NCBI RefSeq assembly: GCF_000310185.1
Contig: NZ_AMXD01000005.1
Location: 1 to 60,325, forward strand
From: Thauera aminoaromatica S2
Lineage (GTDB): Bacteria > Pseudomonadota > Gammaproteobacteria > Burkholderiales > Rhodocyclaceae
DNA: 60,325 nt
Direction: 5' to 3'
How positions within the stretch are numbered: the first letter of the stretch is position 1; each line of letters begins with the position of its first letter. The translations under genes were made by a program, and so were the position numbers. The notes beneath the pieces were generated by a model. It searched no databases, was not told the origin of the DNA, and saw only the letters and a list, made by a program, of their open reading frames with translations. This document shows, piece by piece, positions 30,447-40,514 of the stretch.

Positions 30447-31543
30447 TGAGTCGCGTGTGGAACTTCAGCGCCGGTCCCGCGGTGCTGCCCGAAGAGGTGC
30501 TGCGCCAGGCCGCCGACGAGATGCTCGACTGGCACGGCAGCGGCATGGGCGTCATGGAGATGAGCCATCGCGGCAAGGAATTCACCGCGATCGCCGCCCA
30601 GGCCGAGGCCGACCTGCGCGAGCTGCTCGCGGTGCCGGCCGGCTACCGCGTCCTCTTCATGCAGGGCGGGGCCATCGCCGAGAACGCGATCATCCCGATG
30701 AACCTGATGGGCGACAGGCGCGTGGCCGACTATGTGGTCACCGGTTCGTGGTCGCAGAAGTCGCAGAAGGAAGCGCGCAAGTACGCCGAGGTGAACATCG
30801 CCGCCTCGTCCGAGGCGGGCGGCTTCACCACCGTGCCGGCGATGGCGGAGTGGAAGCTGTCAGCCGATCCGGCCTACGTGTTCACCTGCACCAACGAGAC
30901 CATCGGCGGCCTCGAGTACCCCTTCGAGCCCGACCTCGCGCAGATCGGCCGCGGCGAGGTGCCGGTGGTGGCCGACATGTCCTCGCACATCCTGTCGCGT
31001 GTGATCGACGTCTCGAAGTACGGCCTCATCTTCGGCGGCGCGCAGAAGAACATCGGCCCGGCGGGTCTCACCATCGTGATCGTGCGCGAGGACCTGCTCG
31101 GGCGCGCGATGCCGCACTGCCCCACCGCCTTCGACTTCAAGACCGTGGCCGACAACGGCTCGATGTACAACACGCCGCCCACCTACGGCATCTACATCGC
31201 CGGGCTGGTCTTCCAGTGGCTCAAGCGCCAGGGCGGGGTGGCGGCGATCGAGGCGCAGAACGTCGCCAAGGCGAAGCTGCTGTACGACTTTCTCGACGCC
31301 AGCGATTTCTACGAGAATCGCATCGACCCGGCTTGCCGTTCGCGCATGAACGTGCCCTTCTTCCTCAAGGACGAGGCCTTGAACGACGCCTTCCTCGCCG
31401 AGGCCAAGGCGGCGGGGCTGGTGCAGCTGAAGGGCCACAAGTCGGTCGGCGGCATGCGCGCGTCGATCTACAACGCGATGCCGCTCGCGGGCGTGCAGGC
31501 GCTGGTCGACTTCATGCGCGACTTCGCCGCCCGCCGCGGCTGA
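30446..31543 (+). CDS. serC: Phosphoserine aminotransferase
   Basis: This 365-aa PLP enzyme converts 3-phosphohydroxypyruvate to phosphoserine and also serves pyridoxine synthesis. The start [19 protein letters not shown] is typical. Cofactor contacts include [10 protein letters not shown] and FMQGGA, and the Schiff-base lysine is in [12 protein letters not shown]. The C-terminal [16 protein letters not shown] is the family signature. The ATG overlaps the gyrA TGA, so it is co-translated with gyrA. It leads the amino acid gene cluster. Confidence 0.97.
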
Positions 31544-31622
31544 GGCCGCGCGGGGCAGGGCACGGCGGGACGGAAACACGGGACAACATCAGGACGCAAG
31601 CCGGAGGGGCCACGGGCCGAGC

Positions 31623-32690
31623 ATGAGCGACGAACTGCTGAAACTGCGCAACGAGATCGACCGCATCGACGAGGAAATCCTCGCCCGCCTCGCCGAGCGC
31701 GCGCGCTGCGCGCAGCGCGTGGGCGAGATCAAGCGCGGGGTGATGTATTACCGCCCCGAGCGCGAGGCGCAGGTGCTGCGCCGGCTGGCCGAGCTCAACC
31801 CCGGCCCGCTGTCTTCCGATGCGGTGAAGACCATCTTCCGCGAGGTGATGTCGGCCTGCCTCGGGCTGGAGCAGCCGCTGCGCGTGGCCTACCTCGGCCC
31901 CGCCGGCACCTTCTCCGAGAGCGCCAGCCGCAAGCATTTCGGCTCCGCGCCCAACTTCCTGCCAATGGCGGCGATCGACGACGTCTTCCGCGCGGTGGAA
32001 GCCGGCAATGCCGACTACGGCGTGGTGCCGGTGGAGAACTCCACCGAGGGCGCGGTCGGCGGCACGCTCGACCTGCTGCTGGCCAACCCGCTCAAGGTGT
32101 GCGGCGAGGTGCGCCTGCGCATCCACCAGCAGCTGATGTCGCGCGCCGAGGGCATCGGCGCCGCCCGCCGCATCTACTCGCACGCGCAGTCGCTGGCGCA
32201 GTGCCACGAGTGGCTCAACCGCAACCTCCCGCACCTGCCGCGCATCCCGGTGGCGAGCAACGCCGAGGCCGCGCGCATGGCCTCCGAGGATCCCGAGTCC
32301 TGCGCCATCGCCGGCGACGCCGCGGCGCAGCTCTACGGGCTCAACATCCTCGCGCCCAACATCGAGGACGATCCCAACAACACGACGCGCTTCCTGGTGA
32401 TCGCCGACCACGACGCCGGGCCCTCGGGCAAGGACCGCACCTCGCTGGTGTTCTCCGCGCCCAACCGGCCGGGGGCGATCCACAGCCTGCTCGAGCCGAT
32501 GGCCCGCCACGGCGTGGACATGACCAAGCTGCAGTCGCGCCCGGCGCGCTCCGGGCTGTGGGAGTACGTGTTCTACGCCGACATCAACGGCCACCGCGAA
32601 GACCCCGAGGTGGCGGCCGCGCTGCGCGAGCTCGACGAGCGCGCCGCCTTCGTGAAGATCATCGGTTCCTATCCGGTCGCGGCGATCTGA
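31623..32690 (+). CDS. pheA: Bifunctional chorismate mutase/prephenate dehydratase
   Basis: This 355-aa protein catalyses the two steps from chorismate to phenylpyruvate for phenylalanine. The chorismate mutase domain occupies about residues 1-85 (LRNEIDRIDEEILARLAER). The prephenate dehydratase domain (about 92-270) has YLGPAGTFSE, VENSTEGAVGGTLD and the catalytic TRFLVI motif. The C-terminal ACT domain, for feedback by phenylalanine, contains QSRPARSGLWEYVFYAD; the usual ESRP reads QSRP here. It sits in a serC-pheA-hisC-tyrA-aroA order common in Betaproteobacteria. Confidence 0.97.
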   Translation: MSDELLKLRNEIDRIDEEILARLAERARCAQRVGEIKRGVMYYRPEREAQVLRRLAELNPGPLSSDAVKTIFREVMSACLGLEQPLRVAYLGPAGTFSESASRKHFGSAPNFLPMAAIDDVFRAVEAGNADYGVVPVENSTEGAVGGTLDLLLANPLKVCGEVRLRIHQQLMSRAEGIGAARRIYSHAQSLAQCHEWLNRNLPHLPRIPVASNAEAARMASEDPESCAIAGDAAAQLYGLNILAPNIEDDPNNTTRFLVIADHDAGPSGKDRTSLVFSAPNRPGAIHSLLEPMARHGVDMTKLQSRPARSGLWEYVFYADINGHREDPEVAAALRELDERAAFVKIIGSYPVAAI

Positions 32691-32752
32691 GCGCGGCCCC
32701 GATTGCACACCAGGCCCGCGCGGGGAGTGCGGGCCGCAGCAGGAGACGACCC

Positions 32753-33850
32753 ATGAGCATTGCCAGTCTTGCCCCCGACTACATCCGCGCGATCATGGCC
32801 TACCAGCCGGGCAAGCCGATCTCGGAGCTCGCCCGCGAGATGGGAATCCCCGAGGAGAGCATCGTCAAGCTCGCCTCCAACGAGAACCCGCTCGGCATGA
32901 GCGCGCGCGCGCGCGATGCCGCGATCGCCGCGATCGGCGAGGTCTCGCGCTATCCGGACGGCGGCGCGTTCGCGCTCAAGAAGGCCTTGTGCGAACGCTT
33001 CGGCGTCAAGCCCGAGCAGCTCGTGATCGGCAACGGCTCGAACGACATCCTCGAGCTGGCCTCGCAGGCCTTCCTCGCGCCGGGGCTGTCGGCGGTGTAT
33101 TCGCGTCACGCCTTCGCGGTCTATCCGCTCGCCACCAACGCGCGCGGCGCGCGCGGCATCGAGGTGGCGGCGAAGAACTTCGGCCACGACCTCGACGCCA
33201 TGGCGGCGGCGATCGAGCCGCAGACCCGCGTCGTCTTCATCGCCAACCCGAACAACCCCACCGGCACCTTCGTCCCGGGCGCCGAGCTCGAGGCCTTCCT
33301 CGCCAAGGTCCCGCGCCACGTGCTGGTGGTGCTCGACGAGGCCTACACCGAATACCTCGCCCCCGAGCAGCGCTACGACTCGATCGCCTGGCTGGCGCGC
33401 TTCCCCAACCTGCTGGTGTCGCGCACCTTCTCCAAGGCCTACGGCCTGGCAGGCCTGCGCGTGGGCTACGGCATCGCCCACCCCGAGGTGGCCGACCTGA
33501 TGAACCGGGTGCGCCAGCCCTTCAACGTGTCCTCGGTAGCGCTCGCCGCGGCCGAGGCGGCGCTCGGCGACGACGAATTCCTCGCCCGCAGCGCCGAGCT
33601 CAACCGCCGCGGCATGACGCAGCTCGTCGCCGCCTTCCGCGAACTCGGCCTCGAATGGATCCCCTCGGCCGGCAACTTCGTCACCTTCAAGGTGGGCGAC
33701 GCGATCGGGGTGAACCAGGCGCTGCTGCGCCAGGGCGTGATCGTGCGTCCGATCGCCGCCTACGGCATGCCGCACTGGCTGCGCGTGTCGATCGGTCTGC
33801 CCGAGGAAAACGCGCGCTTCATCGAGGCGCTGCGCCAGGCGCTCGCCTGA
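32753..33850 (+). CDS. hisC: Histidinol-phosphate aminotransferase
   Basis: This 365-aa fold-type I PLP aminotransferase is used for histidine synthesis and, given the neighbours, probably also for the last transamination of phenylalanine or tyrosine. KLASNENPLG lies near the N-terminus, NPNNPTGTF binds cofactor, VVLDEAYTEY holds the cofactor Asp and SRTFSKAYGLAGLRVGY holds the Schiff-base lysine. AGGAG lies upstream of ATG 32753. A second hisC copy elsewhere is likely but cannot be seen here. Confidence 0.94.
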   Translation: MSIASLAPDYIRAIMAYQPGKPISELAREMGIPEESIVKLASNENPLGMSARARDAAIAAIGEVSRYPDGGAFALKKALCERFGVKPEQLVIGNGSNDILELASQAFLAPGLSAVYSRHAFAVYPLATNARGARGIEVAAKNFGHDLDAMAAAIEPQTRVVFIANPNNPTGTFVPGAELEAFLAKVPRHVLVVLDEAYTEYLAPEQRYDSIAWLARFPNLLVSRTFSKAYGLAGLRVGYGIAHPEVADLMNRVRQPFNVSSVALAAAEAALGDDEFLARSAELNRRGMTQLVAAFRELGLEWIPSAGNFVTFKVGDAIGVNQALLRQGVIVRPIAAYGMPHWLRVSIGLPEENARFIEALRQALA

Positions 33851-33864
33851 GCAGGGGGCGGACG

Positions 33865-34752
33865 ATGGCGCACATCGGCAAGCTGGTCGTCTGCGGGGTC
33901 GGGCTGATCGGCGGCTCCTTCGCGCTCGCGCTGCGGCGCGCGGGCGCGGTCGAGCGCATCGTCGGCATCGGCCGCCGGCGCGAAGTGCTCGAGCGCGCGT
34001 GCGCGCTCGGCGTGATCGACGAGATCGCCGAGGGCTGGGCGGATGCGCTCGACGGCGCCGACCTGGTGCTGCTCGCCGCGCCGGTGGGGCAGACCGACGC
34101 GATCCTCGCCGCGATGGCGCCGCACCTGCGCCCGGGCACCATCGTCACCGACGCCGGCAGCACCAAACGCGACGTGGTCGCCGCGTTGCGCACCCATCTG
34201 GGTGGCGCGCTCGCCGACGTGGTGCCGGCGCACCCGATCGCCGGCGCCGAGAAGAGCGGGGTCGAGGCTGCCTTCGCCGAGCTCTACATGGGCCGCAAGG
34301 TGGTGCTGACGCCGCTGCCCGAGAGTCGCCCCGAGGCCGTCCAGAAGGTGCGCGACGCGTGGGAGGCCTGCGGCGCCAACGTGGTCGGCATGACACCGCA
34401 GGAGCACGACCGCGTGTTCGCCGCGGTGAGCCACCTGCCGCACCTGCTCGCCTTCGGCCTGGTCGACGACCTCGCCGGGCGCAGCAACGCGCCGCTGCTG
34501 TTCTCGCATGCGGCGAGCGGTTTCCGCGACTTCACCCGCATCGCCGGCAGTCATCCCGAGATGTGGCGCGACATCTGCGTCGCCAACCGGGTCGCGCTGC
34601 TCGAGGAACTCGATGCCTACCTCGGCGAGCTCGCGCGCTTGCGCATGATGCTGGTCGAGGGCGATGGCGACGGCCTGGAGGCGGTGTTCGAGCGCGCCCG
34701 GCACGCGCGCAACGCCTGGGCCGAGGGGCTGCCGATCCGTACCGCCGAGTGA
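33865..34752 (+). CDS. tyrA: Prephenate/arogenate dehydrogenase
   Basis: This 295-aa enzyme oxidatively decarboxylates prephenate (or arogenate) for tyrosine synthesis. The N-terminal Rossmann motif VCGVGLIGGSFALALR binds NAD(P). The central segment TDAGSTKRDV and HPIAGAEKSGVEAA are typical, as is AVSHLPHLLAFGLVDDL, which carries substrate-binding histidines. No ACT domain is present. It starts 14 nt after hisC. Cofactor and substrate preference cannot be told from the sequence. Confidence 0.95.
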   Translation: MAHIGKLVVCGVGLIGGSFALALRRAGAVERIVGIGRRREVLERACALGVIDEIAEGWADALDGADLVLLAAPVGQTDAILAAMAPHLRPGTIVTDAGSTKRDVVAALRTHLGGALADVVPAHPIAGAEKSGVEAAFAELYMGRKVVLTPLPESRPEAVQKVRDAWEACGANVVGMTPQEHDRVFAAVSHLPHLLAFGLVDDLAGRSNAPLLFSHAASGFRDFTRIAGSHPEMWRDICVANRVALLEELDAYLGELARLRMMLVEGDGDGLEAVFERARHARNAWAEGLPIRTAE

Positions 34753-34800
34753 GCCTGCGCTTTTTCCTGTTTCGCGGGGACGGCCCCGTTTTCTGAGGTC

Positions 34801-36765
34801 ATGATGGAATTTCTCGATCTGCCCCCGATGCTGGGCGCCGCCGGCAGCGTCCGCCTGCCCGGCTCGAAGAGCATCTCCAACCGCGTGCTGCTGCTGGCCG
34901 CGCTCGCCGAGGGCGAGACCGACATTCGCGACCTGCTGCTGTCGGACGACGTCGAACGCATGCTCGAGGCCCTGCGCGCACTCGGCGTGGACTGGCGGCG
35001 CGAGGGCGACAGCCTGAACTACCGTGTATGCGGCGTCGGCGGCCCCTTCCCGGTCAAGACCGGCGATCTCTTCCTCGGCAACGCCGGCACCGCCTTCCGG
35101 CCGCTCACCGCGGCGCTCGCGCTGTCGGGCGGCGAGTACCGCCTGTCGGGCGTACCGCGCATGCACGAGCGCCCGATCGGCGACCTCGTCGACGCGCTGC
35201 GCCAGCTCGGCGCCGACATCACCTGCACCGCCAACGAGGGCTACCCTCCGCTGCATCTCAAGCCCGCCACGATCCGTCCCGGTGGCGTGGTGCGCGTGCG
35301 TGGCGATGTCTCCAGCCAGTTCCTCACCGCGCTGCTGATGGCGCTGCCGCTGACCGGAGTGGAGACCACGATCGAGGTGGTGGGCGAGCTCATCTCCAAG
35401 CCCTACATCCGCATCACCCTCGAGCTGATGGCGCGCTTCGGCGTGCAGGTCGGGCAGCAGGGCTGGGAGCGCTTCGTGGTGCCGGGCGGCGCGCGCTACC
35501 GCAGCCCGGGCACGGTGTTCGTCGAGGGCGACGCCTCTTCGGCATCCTATTTCCTCGCCGCCGGGGCGATCGGTGGTGGGCCGGTGCGGGTGGAAGGCGT
35601 GGGGCGGACCAGCATCCAGGGCGACGTGCGCTTCGCCGAGGCGCTGGAGCAACTCGGCGCGCGCATCACCCTGGGCGACAACTGGATCGAGGCCGCGGCG
35701 CCCGCCGGCGGCGTGCTGAAGGCCTTCGACCTCGACCTCAACCACATCCCCGACGCGGCGATGACGCTGGCGGTGGCGGCGCTGTTCGCCGACGGGCCGT
35801 GCCGGCTGCGCAACATCGCGAGCTGGCGGGTCAAGGAGACCGACCGCATCGCCGCGATGGCGACCGAGCTGCGCAAGCTCGGCGCCGAGGTGGAGGAGGG
35901 CGCCGACTACCTGGTGGTGCAGCGCCCGCCGCGCCTGCAGCCGGCGGCGATCGACACCTACGACGACCACCGCATGGCGATGTGCTTCTCGCTGGCGAGC
36001 CTGGGGGGCTGCCGCGTGCGCATCAACGACCCGAAGTGCGTGAACAAGACCTTCCCCGGCTATTTCGAGGCCTTTGCGCAGGTGGCGCGGCCGGTGCCGG
36101 TGCTGGCCATCGATGGTCCCTCGGCCTCGGGCAAGGGCACGGTGGCGGCGCGCGTCGCCGAGACGCTGGGCTGGCACTACCTCGACAGCGGCTCGCTCTA
36201 CCGCCTGGTGGCGCTGGCCGCGATGCGCGCGGGAGTGGCCTTCGACGACGAGGCCGGCGTGGCCGCGCTCGCCGCGGGTCTGCCGGCGCGCTTCGAGGGC
36301 GGGCGGGTGCTGTTGGGAGAGGGCGCGGACCGCGACGTCACCGACGAGATCCGCTCCGAGGCCTGCTCGGTCGGCGCCTCGAAGGTCGCCGTGCTGCCGG
36401 CGGTGCGTGCGGCCCTGCTCGACCGCCAGCGCGACTACCGCGCGGCCCCCGGCCTGGTGGCCGAAGGCCGCGACATGGGCTCGGTGATCTTCCCCGATGC
36501 AGGGCTCAAGGTCTTCCTCACCGCCTCGGCCGAGGCGCGCGCCGAACGCCGCCATAAGCAGTTGATCGAAAAGGGTTTGGCTGCTAACATGGAAAGTCTT
36601 CTGAAAGACCTTCAGGAACGGGATGCGCGCGATGCCGCCCGGCCTGTGGCGCCACTCGTGAAGCTGCCGGATGCGGCCCTGCTCGACACCACTCAACGGG
36701 ACGTCGACGAGGCCGTCGCCTTCGTTCTCGATCTCGTCGGGCGGGGGGGCAAGTCGTCCGGTTGA
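34801..36765 (+). CDS. aroA-cmk: Fused EPSP synthase (AroA)-cytidylate kinase (Cmk)
   Basis: This 654-aa fusion has two functions. Residues about 1-428 are 3-phosphoshikimate 1-carboxyvinyltransferase, with [17 protein letters not shown] and [12 protein letters not shown]. Residues about 432-654 are CMP/dCMP kinase, with P-loop [10 protein letters not shown], then YLDSGSLYR and [15 protein letters not shown]. The two genes are neighbours in many proteobacteria and here share one frame with no stop. The shikimate step feeds the pheA and tyrA products. A terminator-like hairpin follows, before rpsA. Confidence 0.95.
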   Translation: MMEFLDLPPMLGAAGSVRLPGSKSISNRVLLLAALAEGETDIRDLLLSDDVERMLEALRALGVDWRREGDSLNYRVCGVGGPFPVKTGDLFLGNAGTAFRPLTAALALSGGEYRLSGVPRMHERPIGDLVDALRQLGADITCTANEGYPPLHLKPATIRPGGVVRVRGDVSSQFLTALLMALPLTGVETTIEVVGELISKPYIRITLELMARFGVQVGQQGWERFVVPGGARYRSPGTVFVEGDASSASYFLAAGAIGGGPVRVEGVGRTSIQGDVRFAEALEQLGARITLGDNWIEAAAPAGGVLKAFDLDLNHIPDAAMTLAVAALFADGPCRLRNIASWRVKETDRIAAMATELRKLGAEVEEGADYLVVQRPPRLQPAAIDTYDDHRMAMCFSLASLGGCRVRINDPKCVNKTFPGYFEAFAQVARPVPVLAIDGPSASGKGTVAARVAETLGWHYLDSGSLYRLVALAAMRAGVAFDDEAGVAALAAGLPARFEGGRVLLGEGADRDVTDEIRSEACSVGASKVAVLPAVRAALLDRQRDYRAAPGLVAEGRDMGSVIFPDAGLKVFLTASAEARAERRHKQLIEKGLAANMESLLKDLQERDARDAARPVAPLVKLPDAALLDTTQRDVDEAVAFVLDLVGRGGKSSG

Positions 36766-36772
36766 ACGCAAT

Positions 36773-36804
36773 CGCGCGGGAGCGTGGGCTCCGGCGCGTT
36801 TTTT
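36773..36804 (+). terminator. Rho-independent terminator after aroA-cmk
   Basis: The stem CGCGCGGGAGC pairs with GCTCCGGCGCG (one mismatch) around a short loop, and TTTTTT follows at 36799-36804. It lies between aroA-cmk and rpsA. Confidence 0.72.
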
Positions 36805-36855
36805 CTTGAACCAGCCATGTTTGCCGTCCCACGGCGGTGCCGGAATCCACCTTTT

Positions 36856-38559
36856 ATGTCCAACGCCACCCCTGCCTTCGAAGAAAGCTTTGCCGCCCTC
36901 TTCGAGGAAAGCCTCGCCCTCCAGGAAATGCGCGCCGGTGAAGTCATCACCGCCGAAGTCGTGCGCATCGACCAGAACTTCGTCGTCGTCAACGCCGGCC
37001 TGAAGTCCGAAAGCTACGTGCCCATCGAGGAGTTCCGCAACGACCGCGGCGAACTCGAAGCCAACATCGGCGACTTCGTCCACGTCGCCATCGACGCCCT
37101 CGAAGACGGCTACGGCGAGACCCGCCTGTCGCGCGACAAGGCCAAGCGCATCGCCGCCTGGAACGACCTCGAGAAGGCGCTCAACGAAGGCACCCTGGTC
37201 AAGGGCGTCATCACCGGCCGCGTCAAGGGTGGCCTGACCGTCATGACCAACAGCATCCGCGCCTTCCTGCCGGGCTCGCTGGTCGACATGCGTCCGGTCA
37301 AGGACACCACGCCGTACGAAGGCAAGGAATACGAGTTCAAGGTCATCAAGCTCGACCGCAAGCGCAACAACGTCGTGGTCTCGCGTCGCGCCGTGCTGGA
37401 AGAGTCGATGGGCGAAGAGCGCGAGAAGCTGCTCGCCAACCTCAAGGAAGGCACCGTCATCAAGGGCGTGGTCAAGAACATCACCGACTACGGTGCGTTC
37501 GTGGACCTCGGCGGCATCGACGGCCTGCTGCACATCACCGACCTGGCCTGGCGTCGCGTCCGTCACCCGTCCGAAGTGCTGTCGGTCGGCGACGAGATCG
37601 AAGCCAAGGTGCTCAAGTTCGACCAGGAAAAGAACCGCGTCTCGCTCGGCCTCAAGCAGCTCGGCGAAGACCCGTGGGTGGGCATCTCGCGCCGCTACCC
37701 GCAGGGCACCCGCCTGTTCGGCAAGGTCACCAACATCACCGACTACGGCGCCTTCGTCGAGGTCGAGCAGGGCATCGAGGGCCTGGTCCACGTGTCCGAG
37801 ATGGACTGGACCAACAAGAACATCCACCCGACCAAGGTCGTGCAGCTGGGCGACGAGGTCGAGGTCATGATCCTCGAGATCGACGAAGACCGTCGCCGCA
37901 TCTCGCTGGGCATGAAGCAGTGCATGTCCAACCCGTGGGACGATTTCGCCATCAACCACAAGAAGGGCGACAAGGTCCGTGGCCAGATCAAGTCGATCAC
38001 CGACTTCGGCGTGTTCATCGGCCTGGAAGGCGGCATCGACGGCCTGGTGCACCTGTCCGACCTGTCGTGGAGCGAGTCGGGCGAGGATGCCGTGCGCCGC
38101 TTCAAGAAGGGCGACGAGGTCGAGGCCGTGGTGCTGGCGATCGACGTCGAGCGCGAGCGCATCTCGCTCGGCATCAAGCAGCTCGAGGGCGACCCCTACA
38201 CCAACTTCATCGCCACCCACGAGAAGAACAGCCTCGTGCGCGGCACCGTGAAGTCGGTCGAGGCCCGTGGCGCGGTGATCTCGCTGGGTGACGACGTCGA
38301 AGGCTACCTGCGCGCGTCCGAGGCCGCTCCGCACCGTGTCGACGACCTCACCACCATGTTCAAGGAAGGGGATGAGGTCGAGGCGCTGGTGATCAACGTG
38401 GATCGCAAGACCCGCTCGATCAGCCTGTCGATTCGTGCCAAGGACCAGGTCGAGCAGTCCGAAGCCATGAGCAAGCTGGCTTCCGAGAGCTCCGCTTCCG
38501 CCGGTACCACCAACCTGGGTGCCCTGCTCAAGGCCAAGCTGAACGAGCAGAAGCAGTAA
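36856..38559 (+). CDS. rpsA: 30S ribosomal protein S1
   Basis: This 567-aa protein brings mRNA to the 30S subunit. Six S1 RNA-binding repeats can be followed, for example [44 protein letters not shown] and [21 protein letters not shown]. The start [20 protein letters not shown] fits the family; an ATG 24 codons upstream lies close to the terminator and gives unconserved sequence. It precedes ihfB, as in most gamma- and betaproteobacteria. Confidence 0.98.
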   Translation: MSNATPAFEESFAALFEESLALQEMRAGEVITAEVVRIDQNFVVVNAGLKSESYVPIEEFRNDRGELEANIGDFVHVAIDALEDGYGETRLSRDKAKRIAAWNDLEKALNEGTLVKGVITGRVKGGLTVMTNSIRAFLPGSLVDMRPVKDTTPYEGKEYEFKVIKLDRKRNNVVVSRRAVLEESMGEEREKLLANLKEGTVIKGVVKNITDYGAFVDLGGIDGLLHITDLAWRRVRHPSEVLSVGDEIEAKVLKFDQEKNRVSLGLKQLGEDPWVGISRRYPQGTRLFGKVTNITDYGAFVEVEQGIEGLVHVSEMDWTNKNIHPTKVVQLGDEVEVMILEIDEDRRRISLGMKQCMSNPWDDFAINHKKGDKVRGQIKSITDFGVFIGLEGGIDGLVHLSDLSWSESGEDAVRRFKKGDEVEAVVLAIDVERERISLGIKQLEGDPYTNFIATHEKNSLVRGTVKSVEARGAVISLGDDVEGYLRASEAAPHRVDDLTTMFKEGDEVEALVINVDRKTRSISLSIRAKDQVEQSEAMSKLASESSASAGTTNLGALLKAKLNEQKQ

Positions 38560-38570
38560 TCTGTCCGATC

Positions 38571-38858
38571 ATGACCAAATCGGAGCTGATCGCCCAGCTG
38601 GCGGAGCGTTTTCCCCAGCTGGTCGCAAAGGACGCCGATTACGCGGTCAAGATGATTCTCGATGCGATGACCGACGCGCTCGCGCGCGGTGATCGCATCG
38701 AGATCCGCGGGTTTGGCAGCTTTGCGCTGAACTACCGTCCGCCCCGTACCGGGCGCAATCCCAAGTCCGGCGAGAAGGTGCTGGTGCCGGAAAAATACGT
38801 CCCGCATTTCAAGGCGGGCAAGGAATTGCGCGAAAGGGTGGATCTCGGCGGAAGTTGA
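38571..38858 (+). CDS. ihfB: Integration host factor subunit beta
   Basis: This 95-aa HU/IHF-family protein bends DNA as a heterodimer with IhfA, also encoded in this window (52461). It contains the family signature region [26 protein letters not shown], which includes the intercalating proline arm. It starts 11 nt after rpsA. Length is normal. Confidence 0.97.
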   Translation: MTKSELIAQLAERFPQLVAKDADYAVKMILDAMTDALARGDRIEIRGFGSFALNYRPPRTGRNPKSGEKVLVPEKYVPHFKAGKELRERVDLGGS

Positions 38859-38892
38859 CCGCGCGGCGATCGGTTTACAGGCAATAATGGAG

Positions 38893-38917
38893 GGCGACTG
38901 CGGTCGCCTTCTTTTTG
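38893..38917 (+). terminator. Terminator after ihfB
   Basis: GGCGAC-TGCG-GTCGCC is followed by TTCTTTTTG. The stem is short (6 bp), so the terminator may be partial and allow lapA expression from upstream. Confidence 0.6.
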
Positions 38918-38934
38918 TTCATCGTTCGGGAATC

Positions 38935-39252
38935 ATGCCGGTCATGCGTGCAATCATCTGGATCATCCGCCTGCTGCTGTTCTTCCTCTTGTTCGGCTTC
39001 GCGATCAAGAACGACCATCTGGTCACGCTGAACTTCTTTTTCGGCATCCAGTGGCAACTTCCGCTGGTGTTCGTGATCCTGGTCACCTTCGCCGCCGGTG
39101 CCCTGATCGGCGTCACCGCGACGCTTGCCTCGATGATGCGCCAGCGCCGCGAGATCTCGCGCCTGCGCCGCCAGGTCGAGCTCGTCGAGCGCGAGAAGGC
39201 CTCGACCGAGACCGCGCTCGCCGCGGCAGAGTCCCGCTTGCCGATGCCCTGA
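38935..39252 (+). CDS. lapA: LapA-domain (DUF1049) inner-membrane protein
   Basis: This 105-aa protein has two membrane segments (about 6-24 and 40-62) and a basic, helical C-terminal cytoplasmic tail (RQRREISRLRRQVELVEREK). LapA works with LapB in control of lipopolysaccharide assembly and LpxC levels. ATG 38935 is used; an ATG three codons later is also possible. The gap to lapB is 6 nt. Confidence 0.88.
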   Translation: MPVMRAIIWIIRLLLFFLLFGFAIKNDHLVTLNFFFGIQWQLPLVFVILVTFAAGALIGVTATLASMMRQRREISRLRRQVELVEREKASTETALAAAESRLPMP

Positions 39253-39258
39253 TCCCCG

Positions 39259-40434
39259 ATGGAAATCGAATACTGGTGGCTGCTCGCGCTGCCGCTGTTC
39301 TTTGCGCTCGGCTGGCTGGCCGCGCGCATCGACATCCGCCAGGTGGTGCAGGAGTCGCGCGCGCTTCCGCGCTCCTACCTGAGCGGGCTCAATTTCCTGC
39401 TCAACGAGCAGCCCGACAAGGCGATCGACGCCTTCGTCGAGGCGGTGCGCATCGACCCGCAGACCGTCGAGCTGCACTTCGCGCTCGGCAGCCTTTTTCG
39501 CCGTCGCGGCGAGACCGACCGCGCGATCCGCATCCACCAGCTGCTCGTCGACCGCGAGGACATCAGTGACGAGCATCGCCTGCAGGCGCTCGGCGAGCTT
39601 GGCCAGGATTTTCTCAAGGCCGGCCTGCTGGACCGCGCGGAGGCTGCCTTTCTGCGCCTGCGCGGCACGCGCGCCAACGATGTCGCGCTGCGCTATCTGC
39701 TCGAGATCTACCAGCAGGAGAAGGACTGGGCCAAGGCGATCGAGGTCGCCGAGGCGCTGCCTGGCCATGAAGGCGTGATGTGGCACACCGAGGTCGCCAA
39801 CTTCCATTGCGAGCTCGCTGCCACGGCACTGGCGAACTCGCGCCACGACGAGGCGCGGGGCCATCTCGATCGTGCCTTCGAGGTCAATCGCCGCTGCGTG
39901 CGCGCGAGCCTGCTGCTCGGCGACCTGCATGCCGCCCAGGGCCGTGACGAGGAAGCGCTGGAAGCCTGGCAGCGCATCGAAAACCAGGACCCCAATTACC
40001 TCGCCCTCGTCGCCGAGCGCGTCATGGACGCCTGCGGGCGCCTCGGTCGCGTGGCTCAGGGGCACCAGCTGTTGCGCGCCTGGCTCGCCGGGCACGCCTC
40101 GCTCGACCTGCTCGACGAGCTCTTCCACTGGGAGCTCGAGCGCGAGGGGCCCAAGGCGGCCTACGAGATGGTGCGCGAGGAGCTGCGCCGCAACCCCACG
40201 CTGCTCGGGCTCGACAAGCTGCTCGAGGCGGCGGCGCTCAACGCGCCGGCCGAGCAGCGCGCCGACATCGACCTCATCAAGCAGCTCATCCACGGTCACA
40301 CCCGACGCGTCGCACGCTATCGCTGCAACACCTGCGGCTTCAAGGCGCGCCAGTTCCACTGGCGCTGCCCGGCCTGCGGCGGCTGGGAGACCTATCCACC
40401 GCGGCGCACCGAAGAGTTCGACCTGACGCCCTGA
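39259..40434 (+). CDS. lapB: Lipopolysaccharide assembly protein LapB (YciM)
   Basis: This 391-aa protein has an N-terminal membrane anchor (WWLLALPLFFALGWLAARI), several TPR repeats through the middle and a C-terminal rubredoxin-like zinc motif (YRCNTCGFKARQFHWRCPACGGW). LapB is an adaptor for FtsH that adjusts LpxC degradation. Length, domain order and linkage to lapA all match the family. Confidence 0.95.
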   Translation: MEIEYWWLLALPLFFALGWLAARIDIRQVVQESRALPRSYLSGLNFLLNEQPDKAIDAFVEAVRIDPQTVELHFALGSLFRRRGETDRAIRIHQLLVDREDISDEHRLQALGELGQDFLKAGLLDRAEAAFLRLRGTRANDVALRYLLEIYQQEKDWAKAIEVAEALPGHEGVMWHTEVANFHCELAATALANSRHDEARGHLDRAFEVNRRCVRASLLLGDLHAAQGRDEEALEAWQRIENQDPNYLALVAERVMDACGRLGRVAQGHQLLRAWLAGHASLDLLDELFHWELEREGPKAAYEMVREELRRNPTLLGLDKLLEAAALNAPAEQRADIDLIKQLIHGHTRRVARYRCNTCGFKARQFHWRCPACGGWETYPPRRTEEFDLTP

Positions 40435-40514
40435 AGCGCGGCGAACCCGGCGGGCCGGTCGGGAGTCCACCTCCCGACGAACCCTCCCGAAGAACCCCAC
40501 TCCACAGGGTAGAA

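Noticed and set aside
33760..38334. A 1524-codon open frame on the minus strand, and similar long antisense frames at 41215-44292 and 45461-47602
   Set aside because: These are GC-rich shadows of well-recognised plus-strand genes; the sequences are low-complexity and match no family.
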